The notes under the pieces are model-generated. The model saw nothing but the letters and a program-made list of their open reading frames with translations. It was not told the origin of the DNA and searched no databases. Positions 1-5,778 of a stretch of DNA of 6,310 nt are shown here, piece by piece (positions within the stretch are counted from its first letter, which is position 1; every line of letters starts with the position of its first letter). This DNA comes from Desulfurobacteriaceae bacterium (GTDB lineage Bacteria > Aquificota > Aquificia > Desulfurobacteriales > DQVG01), in contig DQVG01000114.1 of NCBI GenBank assembly GCA_015661865.1, positions 1 through 6,310 on the forward strand, read 5' to 3'. The translations under genes and the position numbers were made by a program.

Positions 1-461
1 CAAGCCATTAAACCTCTACCGATAGCAAGCATTTGCTGCTCACCACCAGATAAAGTTCCCGCTTTTTGATAAATTCTTTCTTTTAAACGAGGGAAAAGTT
101 CAAATACATGTTCCAAATTTTTTTTAGCAAATTTTCTTGCTTTTGGAGTATAAGCTCCTATTTCTAAATTTTCTAAAACAGTTAAGTCTGGAAAAATCAT
201 TCTACCTTCTGGAACTAAAACTAAACCTCTTTCTACTCTTTTATAAGGAGGAAGTTTTGTTATATTTTCTCCTTCAAAGTAAATTTCTCCTTTTACTTTA
301 TCCAAAAGACCCATTATGGATTTTAAAGTAGTAGTTTTCCCAGCTCCATTAGGTCCTAAAATAGTAGTTAAACTGCCTTTTTCAACTTTAAAATTTACTC
401 CCCATAAAATTTGAACTTCATCATAAAAAGCTTCTAAATTTTTTACTTCTAAAAGATTCAT
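1..461 (-). CDS. livF: LivF, branched-chain amino acid ABC transporter ATPase (partial, 3' end outside the window)
   Basis: This is one of the two cytoplasmic ATPases that would drive the LivHM permease. Reading leftward from ATG at 461-459, 153 codons are present of a family length of roughly 235. The Walker A motif GPNGAGKTT lies at residues 36-44. The Q-loop region reads VPEGRMIF at 83-90, with the Glu-Gly-Arg form typical of LivF. The ABC signature LSGGEQQ is at 137-143. Walker B and the H-loop would lie beyond the window edge. The start follows the livG stop by only 2 bp, and its ribosome binding site (AAAGGAG) sits inside the last livG codons, so the two are probably translationally coupled. 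The VPEGR motif and the gene order separate it from LivG. Substrate specificity does not reside in this subunit. Confidence 0.95.
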   Translation of the reverse strand, partial: MNLLEVKNLEAFYDEVQILWGVNFKVEKGSLTTILGPNGAGKTTTLKSIMGLLDKVKGEIYFEGENITKLPPYKRVERGLVLVPEGRMIFPDLTVLENLEIGAYTPKARKFAKKNLEHVFELFPRLKERIYQKAGTLSGGEQQMLAIGRGLMA

Positions 462-463
462 TT

Positions 464-1216
464 TTATTTCTCCTTTAAAAGTTTTAAGGCTAATTTAGGA
501 TCTCCTAAGTAAGCTTCTATAACTTTCTCATTTTTAGCTACCTTTTGTGGAGGACCTTCTGCTATTTTTTGACCATGATCTAAAACAATGATTCTATCGC
601 TAACTTTCATGATTGCATGCATTAAATGTTCTATCATTAAGATAGTAATTCCTTTTTCTCTTATTTTTAAAATAACATCTAGCATTTTAGAAACTTCTGC
701 TGGATTAAGACCGGCTAAAACCTCATCTAAAAAAATTAATTCCGGGTCGGAAGCTAAAGCTCTTGCCATTTCTAAACGTTTTTTTTGGGGAACATTTAAC
801 TTCCCAGCCTCAAGATCTTTTTTATCATATAAACCTACAAAATCTAAAACTTCCAAGGCTTTTTCTCTAGCTTCTTTTATAGACAAATTTGCCTTCCCAT
901 AGCAAGCCCCTACCATAACATTTTCTAAAACCGAAAGTTCTTTTAAGGGTTTTACAATTTGATGGGTTATAGCCATTCCCATTTTTACTTTTTTGTAAGT
1001 AGGATAATTAGTTACATCAAACTCTTTAAAATATACTTTTCCACTAGAAGGTTTATAAATAGAGGTAATACATTTAAATAAAGTACTTTTTCCAGCTCCA
1101 TTGGGACCTATTATTCCTAAAATTTCTTTTTCTTTAACTTCAAACGAAACATTATTTAAAGCTAATAGTCCTCCAAATTTTTTAGAAAGATTTTCAACTT
1201 TCAATATAGATGGCAT
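464..1216 (-). CDS. livG: LivG, branched-chain amino acid ABC transporter ATPase
   Basis: This is the second cytoplasmic ATPase of the importer, 250 residues, which is normal for LivG. Visible motifs are Walker A GPNGAGKST (37-45), the Q-loop Gln in THQIVKPL (Q86), Walker B LIFLDE (160-165) with catalytic Glu165, the D-loop AGLNP (168-172) and H-loop His197. The ABC signature is not LSGGQ but LNVPQ (140-144), followed by KKRLEMARAL, and Walker B continues as LDEV rather than LDEP. From memory of the family, similar L-x-x-P signatures occur in a LivG subgroup, so this looks like a lineage trait and not decay. The ATG start lies 10 bp after the livM stop and is preceded by AGGAG at good spacing. 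The C-terminal extension (DPKLALKLL) is typical of LivG proteins, which carry a short tail that LivF lacks. Confidence 0.96.
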   Translation of the reverse strand: MPSILKVENLSKKFGGLLALNNVSFEVKEKEILGIIGPNGAGKSTLFKCITSIYKPSSGKVYFKEFDVTNYPTYKKVKMGMAITHQIVKPLKELSVLENVMVGACYGKANLSIKEAREKALEVLDFVGLYDKKDLEAGKLNVPQKKRLEMARALASDPELIFLDEVLAGLNPAEVSKMLDVILKIREKGITILMIEHLMHAIMKVSDRIIVLDHGQKIAEGPPQKVAKNEKVIEAYLGDPKLALKLLKEK

Positions 1217-1226
1217 TTTCTTTCTC

Positions 1227-2192
1227 CTAATCCAAAATATTTTTTAAAACTTTTATTTTTCTTCTTAAAAATCCAATAATACCTTCTGGAACAAATAAAA
1301 CAATTAAAAGTAAAATAATACCTGAGATTGTTAGATGAAGGTTTTTAAAAGCTTCACTTACAAGTAAAGTTTCTTTTATTTTATCGTAGGTTATTGCACC
1401 TAAAACTGGACCTAATATAGTACCTATTCCCCCAAGCATAACCATAAATATCATTTCAACTGATTTTGTTAAAGAAAAAGCACTTCCAGGATCTATAGAT
1501 CCATTTTTAAAAAAGAAAATTCCTCCTACTACAGCCGGGAAAAAAGCTGATATCATAAAAGCTATGGTTTTAAAAAGTTTTGTATTTACTCCTAAAGTAG
1601 ATGCGGCATCCTCATCTTCCCGGATGGCAAAAAGCCCTAACCCAAATTTTGAATGTTTGATTAAATAAGAAATTATTAAAACTACTATTGTTATAATACC
1701 TAGAAGATAGAAAGATAACCAAAGAGCATTTTGGGGTCCACCATAACTTTTATAAATTTTCATATTAAAAAATAGACCTTCCGCTCCTCCTAAGAATTCC
1801 AAATTATTTACCAAAGACTTTATAGCTTCATTAATACCAATAGTAGCAATAGCAAAGTAAGCTCCTCTTAAATTTAAAACTACGGATCCCAAAAGAGCGG
1901 CAATAAGGGCTGCAAAAATACCTGCAAGAATAAGAGCTAAGAAAAGAGAAATTTTATAATAATAAAGTAAAGCAAAAGTTATATAGCCCCCTATTCCAAA
2001 AAATACTACATGACCAAAAGATACATATCCGGTAAAGCCCATCAAAATATTTAAAGAAATTGCTAATGCAATATACATCAAAGTAGTAAACGAGCTTTCT
2101 CTTAATATAGGGGAGTTAAGAATCATGGGAGTTAATATAAAATAAAATATAATACCTAGAGCTAAGAGCAAAGAGAAAAGATTTTTTTTCAT
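1227..2192 (-). CDS. livM: LivM, branched-chain amino acid ABC transporter permease
   Basis: This is an inner-membrane permease of 321 residues with many hydrophobic helices; it pairs with LivH to form the translocation path. Family landmarks are GYVSFGH (55-61), LRGAYFAIATIG (108-119), the cytoplasmic coupling loop around residues 184-211 (GLGLFAIREDEDAASTLG and onward, with conserved Gly201) that docks on the ATPases, and LGGIGTILGPVLGA (253-266) before the last helices. A basic tail, LRRKIKVLKN, ends the protein on the probable cytoplasmic side. The ATG overlaps the livH stop as ATGA, with GGAGG about 7 nt upstream inside the livH end, a standard sign of coupled translation. An A8 run follows directly after the ATG. 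GYVSFGH and the REDEDAA loop separate it from LivH. Confidence 0.96.
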   Translation of the reverse strand: MKKNLFSLLLALGIIFYFILTPMILNSPILRESSFTTLMYIALAISLNILMGFTGYVSFGHVVFFGIGGYITFALLYYYKISLFLALILAGIFAALIAALLGSVVLNLRGAYFAIATIGINEAIKSLVNNLEFLGGAEGLFFNMKIYKSYGGPQNALWLSFYLLGIITIVVLIISYLIKHSKFGLGLFAIREDEDAASTLGVNTKLFKTIAFMISAFFPAVVGGIFFFKNGSIDPGSAFSLTKSVEMIFMVMLGGIGTILGPVLGAITYDKIKETLLVSEAFKNLHLTISGIILLLIVLFVPEGIIGFLRRKIKVLKNILD

Positions 2193-3040
2193 TTAGAGCC
2201 TCCAAAAAGACCATTTGGCTTAAAAATCAAAAGAAGAATTAAAATTGTAAATTCAATAAAAGGAACTAATCCCTGATTTACAAAAAGTCCAAAGAAATTT
2301 TCTAAAAGACCAAGTATAATTCCTCCTACTATGGTTCCTACAGGGTTTCCAAGTCCACCAAGAACGCAAATTACAAAGCTTTTTAGTTCATATAAAATTC
2401 CAGATAAAGTAGAAAAAGGGAAAACCATAGCAATTAAATTTCCAGCAGCCATGGCAAGGGATATTCCTATAGCAAAACTAATAGCCAGTATTAAAGTAGT
2501 ATTTACTCCCATAAGTTTTGCTGCATCAATGTTTTGGGAAACTGCCCGTATAGCTTTTCCCATATAGGTTTTATATAAAAATAAAGTCAAAGCGATTGTA
2601 AAAATAATAGAGAAAAAGGAAGCTAAAAGCTTAGTTTCAAATAAACTTAAAGGCAAATTAATAGCCATAGGCGTAGTAGCAAATATAAAAAGTAAAAATC
2701 CGGTGATAATTAAAGATAAAGAAAAAGTAGAAAGTAAACTTGAAAGTTCATACTCTTTAAAATTTTTTGCATGAGATACTATTTTATGTAAGGAAATAAA
2801 ATAGGCTAAAAATCCCAAAATAAAACCTATTATTAAGGTAAAAAATACACTTATATATGGTGGAATATGAAAATATTTAAATATTAAATACGATAAAAAC
2901 ATCCCTAAAGTAATAAATGCTCCATGGGATAAATTAATAACTTTTAAAACTCCCCAAATAAGGGCAAGACCCATTGCAGCTAGACCATATATAAGTCCTA
3001 TTAAGATACCATTTATAAAAGTATCTATATATACATTCAA
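2189..3040 (-). CDS. livH: LivH, branched-chain amino acid ABC transporter permease
   Basis: This is the partner permease to LivM, 283 residues, in the inner membrane. Typical LivH features are GLIYGLAAMGLALIWG (15-30), VINLSHGAFITLG (34-46), the ATPase-coupling loop GKAIRAVSQNIDAAKLMGVN (161-180), and LGGLGNPVGTIVGGIILGLLE (227-247) near the C-terminus. The start is TTG at 3040-3038: it is the first in-frame initiator after an AGGAGGG site ending 7 nt upstream, and the protein begins MNVYIDTFINGILIGLIYGL, as the family normally does. An ATG four bases downstream is out of frame and meets a stop after three codons. The livK stop codon lies within the ribosome binding site, and the stop TGA overlaps the livM ATG. 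Confidence 0.95.
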   Translation of the reverse strand: MNVYIDTFINGILIGLIYGLAAMGLALIWGVLKVINLSHGAFITLGMFLSYLIFKYFHIPPYISVFFTLIIGFILGFLAYFISLHKIVSHAKNFKEYELSSLLSTFSLSLIITGFLLFIFATTPMAINLPLSLFETKLLASFFSIIFTIALTLFLYKTYMGKAIRAVSQNIDAAKLMGVNTTLILAISFAIGISLAMAAGNLIAMVFPFSTLSGILYELKSFVICVLGGLGNPVGTIVGGIILGLLENFFGLFVNQGLVPFIEFTILILLLIFKPNGLFGGSK

Positions 3041-3047
3041 TTAAAAT

Positions 3048-3054
3048 CCCTCCT
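3048..3054 (-). promoter_or_regulatory. Ribosome binding site of livH, supporting a TTG start
   Basis: On the minus strand the sequence AGGAGGG ends 7 nt before the TTG at 3040-3038. It overlaps the livK stop TAG (3055-3053), so ribosomes finishing livK are already on the site. The nearby ATG at 3036-3034 is out of frame with the livH protein, which makes TTG the start that fits. Confidence 0.8.
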
Positions 3055-4342
3055 AAAATTTTTTATTATAAGGTATGTAATTTGAAGTTGAAGCTTCTTT
3101 TGGATAAACAATTTCTTTATCTAATTTATTTTGTTTTTCTTGCCATTGCACAATAACCATTTTATGTCCCTCTTGTCTTCCATGGTAAGGAGCTTTCTCA
3201 AATTTTATATGACCAAAAAGAGTATAAATATCCATGTTATCTAAGGCATTTTTTACTTTAGAAGTTTCCAAAGAACCAGAATCTTCTATAGCTTTTTGTA
3301 AAACTAACCCTGCAGCGTATCCTCCAGCAGCATGATAAGAGGGATCTTTTGCATATATTTTTTTATACTTTTCTACAAATTCTTTAGAGGATATTCCATA
3401 AAATTTTTCAGGATAAGTTTTAGGAGAATAATCAACTTTAGGTTCCCATTGAGAAGGTCCGGAAACATAAAGAGCCGCTTTTCCTATTTCTTTAAACTTA
3501 TCAATTGCCGGAGCTACAAGAATACAGAGCATTTTTAAAGGCAATTTAACATCATTAACTTGTTTAGCTATGGCTTGGCCATCAGTAAAGTGTCCTCCTC
3601 CTATTAAGGCTTGAGCTCCTTTTTCCTTTATTTTATTTATTAAAGTAGTGAAATCTGAAGTTCCTGGATCATAACTTTCAAAAACAACTACTTTAAAGCC
3701 TTTTTCTTCAGCATATTTTTTTGCGGCTGTAGCTACACTTTTTGCAAAATTAGAATTCTCATAAATAATGGCAATTTTTATTACATCAGGATGTTTTTCT
3801 TTTAAAAGATCTATTGCATCTTTTAAATATCTAGAGGCAGGTGTATAAATTTGATAAACAAGTTCATAACCCTTTTTAAAAATTTTATCTGAAGCAGCTC
3901 CCGTAGCAATTAAAACCTTTCCATATTGTTCACTTACAACAGCTGCAGAAGCTGTAAGTCCAGAAGAATATGGAGAAATTAGAAAATCGGCTTTATCTTC
4001 AGTTATAAGACGAGTATAGAGCTGTTGAACTCTATCTTTTAAACTTTCATCGTCATAACTAATTAATTTTACCTTTAACTTTTTCCCAAGAGCTTTTACA
4101 TAAATTCCTCCGTTTTTATTAACATCTTCGGCCCAAAGTTTTAATCCTTGAGATTGTTCTCTACTTTCTGTAGCAAACTTTCCGGTTTTACTTTCGGTAT
4201 ATCCAATTACAATAAAATCCTTTGAAGCAGTTTTAGCTTTTGTTTCTGAAATAGACTGTTTGTTACCCTTTTCCTCTTTTTTATCTAAACATCCAAAAAA
4301 AGCAAAAGATAAAGCTAGTGCTATAGATAAATACTTTTTCAT
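3053..4342 (-). CDS. livK: LivK-type amino acid/amide ABC transporter substrate-binding lipoprotein
   Basis: This is the extracytoplasmic ligand-binding subunit of the importer, in the type I periplasmic binding protein (leucine-binding) family. With the ATG at 4342-4340 it has 429 residues, longer than the roughly 370 of enterobacterial LivK. The N-terminus is a lipoprotein signal peptide: KK, a hydrophobic stretch, then AFFGC with the lipid-accepting Cys at residue 18. A charged linker rich in Lys, Glu and Ser follows (about 19-42). The binding domain starts with IVIGYTESKTGKFA (about 44-57) and includes the NGGI segment (77-80), SPYSSGLTASAA (123-134) and GYAAGLVLQKAIE (341-353). The ligand is probably a branched-chain or other amino acid or amide, but the sequence does not define it. 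An upstream in-frame TTG at 4348 is only 1 nt from the ribosome binding site and is rejected. It is the first gene of the operon, with livH 12 bp downstream. Confidence 0.93.
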   Translation of the reverse strand: MKKYLSIALALSFAFFGCLDKKEEKGNKQSISETKAKTASKDFIVIGYTESKTGKFATESREQSQGLKLWAEDVNKNGGIYVKALGKKLKVKLISYDDESLKDRVQQLYTRLITEDKADFLISPYSSGLTASAAVVSEQYGKVLIATGAASDKIFKKGYELVYQIYTPASRYLKDAIDLLKEKHPDVIKIAIIYENSNFAKSVATAAKKYAEEKGFKVVVFESYDPGTSDFTTLINKIKEKGAQALIGGGHFTDGQAIAKQVNDVKLPLKMLCILVAPAIDKFKEIGKAALYVSGPSQWEPKVDYSPKTYPEKFYGISSKEFVEKYKKIYAKDPSYHAAGGYAAGLVLQKAIEDSGSLETSKVKNALDNMDIYTLFGHIKFEKAPYHGRQEGHKMVIVQWQEKQNKLDKEIVYPKEASTSNYIPYNKKF

Positions 4343-4349
4343 TATCAAA

Positions 4350-4357
4350 CCTCCCTT
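4350..4357 (-). promoter_or_regulatory. Ribosome binding site of livK, deciding the ATG start
   Basis: On the minus strand AAGGGAGG ends 7 nt before the ATG at 4342-4340. It ends only 1 nt before an alternative in-frame TTG at 4348-4346, which is too close for initiation. The ATG also starts the signal peptide directly with Met-Lys-Lys. Confidence 0.8.
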
Positions 4358-4360
4358 AAG

Positions 4361-4453
4361 AACTTTATATTTTCTTTTAAAATCTTAAATTTTCTATATA
4401 GAAACTTTAAATATACCTTCTTTATATCTGTAAAAAAATTGTAAAAAACTTTA
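4361..4453. repeat. Three copies of AACTTTA in the livK upstream region
   Basis: The heptamer AACTTTA occurs on the plus strand at 4361-4367, 4403-4409 and 4447-4453, with steps of 42 and 44 bp, close to four helical turns. Each copy is followed by an AT-rich stretch; the outer two agree over ten bases (AACTTTATAT). The middle copy forms part of the right arm of the palindrome at 4385-4410. In DNA this AT-rich short repeats arise by chance, so a binding role is only a possibility. Confidence 0.3.
4385..4410. promoter_or_regulatory. 26-bp near-perfect palindrome, candidate operator upstream of livK
   Basis: The core TTTCTATATAGAAA (4391-4404) is a perfect 14-bp inverted repeat with no spacer. 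One mismatched pair (4390/4405) is followed by five further matching pairs out to TTAAA/TTTAA, giving 12 of 13 paired positions. The element lies 43-68 bp before the livK ATG, where a repressor could cover a promoter, and about 100 bp before the rightward gene. It has neither the GC stem nor the one-sided T-run of an intrinsic terminator, and it does not follow a gene end. A dimeric regulator site is the natural reading, but which regulator is unknown. The TATATA centre could also act as a livK -10 box, although no good -35 is visible at standard spacing. Confidence 0.5.
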
Positions 4454-4468
4454 TATAAAAATTATAAA
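4439..4468 (+). promoter_or_regulatory. Candidate housekeeping promoter for the rightward membrane-protein gene
   Basis: A TTGTAA box at 4439-4444 (four of six matches to TTGACA) is followed after 18 bp by TATAAA at 4463-4468 (five of six to TATAAT). Transcription would begin near 4475, about 38 bp before the TTG start. In such AT-rich DNA chance matches are common. No equally good promoter was found for livK on the opposite strand. Confidence 0.35.
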
Positions 4469-4498
4469 ATAAGAATTTAATAAACTCAAAACTAAATT

Positions 4499-4504
4499 GA
4501 GGAG
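4499..4504 (+). promoter_or_regulatory. Ribosome binding site supporting the TTG start at 4513
   Basis: GAGGAG ends 8 nt before TTG at 4513-4515, the first initiator in this reading frame. The first in-frame ATG is at codon 44, has no comparable upstream site, and would cut off the N-terminal strand and helix. Confidence 0.7.
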
Positions 4505-4512
4505 AAGGGAAT

Positions 4513-5778
4513 TTGAAAAAATATTTTGAAAGGCTTTTAAATTTAGCTTTAATTTTAGAAGATAAAGATCTTATAAATTTTCTATCTTCAAAAAAAAAGA
4601 TTTTTACATCTTTTTTTGTATATACGAATGACGATTATTTAATGAATTTAATTAAAAAATTAGATTCCGATTTTAATTTTAAAATATCAAAAGATTTTAA
4701 AAAAGATAAAAAGTATGATATAGGAATATTTAGGGTAGAAAATGAAGAAGATTTAAGAGATTTAAAAAAGTTTTTAGATACATATCATGAAAATTTTGAC
4801 AAAATTGTAATATATTCTCAACTTTCTGGTAATTTATTTAATCTAAAAAAGATAAAGTATCTTTCTTTTAATAAAAAAGAGGAACTTGTTAACTATTTTC
4901 AAAAAATCAAATTGAAAAAATTAGAATGTCAAAAAAAATTTTTTGAAGATCTAGAGGAAAAAATTGGATATAAATTAAAAAATATTGATTTTAAACTTGA
5001 AAAAATTCAATATAAAAAGAAGAAACTAAGAAATTTTATTTTAAATCTTCAGAATTACTACATAAAAAAGGTAGAGGATAATTTAAATACTTTGAAAATT
5101 ACTTTAAAAAATGAGTTAAACAATTTTATAGATAAATTAAATCCTAAAGAAGTTCTTTTTAAATTAAATAATATACTAAAAAAATTAGAATGGAAAATAA
5201 ATCATATAAAACCTATTATATATCAAAAGTGTAATTCTATTTTTGATTCAAAGATAATTATTGATAAAATCAAAGAAAATTTCAAAAACTTTCCTAAAGA
5301 AGTTTTAAAAGAAATTGAATATGAACTTTCTCAAGATAAGACAAAATTTAGAAAATTTTTTGAAAAGTTATCTCAACAAATATATAATTTTTTTAAGTAT
5401 AAGTTTGAAAACTTAAGAATTTTATTTTGGTTATCTATAGTATTTTTTCTAATTAGTATAGGATTTGGTATAAGTGAATATAAAAGTTTAATGTATATTT
5501 TTGGTCTTTTATCTAGTTTTATTTTTATTCTGTTTTTATTTAGTTATCTTTTATTTAACTTCCTTTTAAAAAGAAGTTTTGACTTTTATCTTAGAAAAAA
5601 AATAGCAAACTTAAAAGGAAAATTAGCAAATTATTTTTTTGATTTTTTTGAAAGACTTTATGATAAATTAATAAAAGATTTAAATATAAAAGAAAATGAA
5701 CTTAAAATAAAAAAAGAATATTATGAAAATTTTTTAGAAATTTTAAAAGATATTAAATCCGATATTAATTCAGCTTGA
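4513..5778 (+). CDS. Unrecognised helical protein with a membrane hairpin, dynamin-trunk-like layout
   Basis: I do not recognise this 421-residue protein as a named family. The start is TTG with GAGGAG 8 nt upstream. Residues about 28-130 look like a small alpha/beta domain, with strand-like IFTSFFVYTN, YDIGIF, KIVIYSQ and KIKYLSF alternating with charged helices. Residues about 131-300 are long Lys/Glu/Leu/Ile-rich helices, probably coiled coil. Two hydrophobic segments, about 301-320 and 326-352, are separated by the short loop SEYKS and form a hairpin. A charged helical tail (about 355-421) follows. Helices, a membrane hairpin, then a returning helix resembles the trunk and paddle of bacterial dynamin-like proteins. 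However, no P-loop (GxxxxGKS/T), DxxG or NKxD motif can be seen, so GTPase activity is not expected. It may be a degenerate relative, a partner of a true dynamin encoded elsewhere, or an unrelated coiled-coil membrane protein. Both termini are probably cytoplasmic. It is transcribed away from the liv operon and overlaps coaE at its 3' end. Confidence 0.85.
   Translation: MKKYFERLLNLALILEDKDLINFLSSKKKIFTSFFVYTNDDYLMNLIKKLDSDFNFKISKDFKKDKKYDIGIFRVENEEDLRDLKKFLDTYHENFDKIVIYSQLSGNLFNLKKIKYLSFNKKEELVNYFQKIKLKKLECQKKFFEDLEEKIGYKLKNIDFKLEKIQYKKKKLRNFILNLQNYYIKKVEDNLNTLKITLKNELNNFIDKLNPKEVLFKLNNILKKLEWKINHIKPIIYQKCNSIFDSKIIIDKIKENFKNFPKEVLKEIEYELSQDKTKFRKFFEKLSQQIYNFFKYKFENLRILFWLSIVFFLISIGFGISEYKSLMYIFGLLSSFIFILFLFSYLLFNFLLKRSFDFYLRKKIANLKGKLANYFFDFFERLYDKLIKDLNIKENELKIKKEYYENFLEILKDIKSDINSA
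5721..5778. other. 58-bp tail-to-tail gene overlap
   Basis: The plus-strand membrane-protein gene stops at TGA 5776-5778, while the minus-strand coaE frame stops only at TAA 5723-5721. Both reading frames therefore run through the same 58 bp in opposite directions. The CoaE part of the overlap follows directly after its conserved NNSSLKNLKSQ segment and is an ordinary-looking C-terminal helix. No GC-rich hairpin with a T-run was found in or next to the overlap on either strand. Confidence 0.8.

Noticed and set aside
137..331. Plus-strand open frame of 64 codons
   Set aside because: It is antisense to livF, which has clear ABC motifs; the product is low-complexity Leu/Phe-rich with no supporting ribosome binding site.
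588..902. Plus-strand open frame of 104 codons inside livG
   Set aside because: It is the mirror of conserved livG codons, with no recognisable protein features.
2331..2567. Plus-strand open frame of 78 codons inside livH
   Set aside because: It is antisense to the conserved coupling loop of LivH and is explained by the codon pattern of that gene.
3332..3538. Plus-strand open frame of 68 codons inside livK
   Set aside because: It is antisense to the binding-protein domain and its product looks like reversed-strand translation, with no start context.
4343..4348. Extending livK two codons upstream to a TTG start
   Set aside because: The TTG would sit 1 nt from the AAGGGAGG site, whereas the ATG at 4342 has 7 nt spacing and starts the signal peptide normally.
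4385..4410. Reading the palindrome as an intrinsic terminator
   Set aside because: The stem is almost all A/T, there is no loop, and it lies between two divergent gene starts and not after a gene end.
4513..5778. Calling the membrane protein a functional dynamin-like GTPase
   Set aside because: No GxxxxGKS/T, DxxG or NKxD motif is visible and the N-terminal domain is too short for a complete dynamin GTPase domain.
5721..5778. A frameshift or missed earlier stop in coaE that would explain the overlap
   Set aside because: The frame is continuous and the conserved NNSSLKNLKSQ segment ends just before or at the overlap, with a normal-length tail after it.
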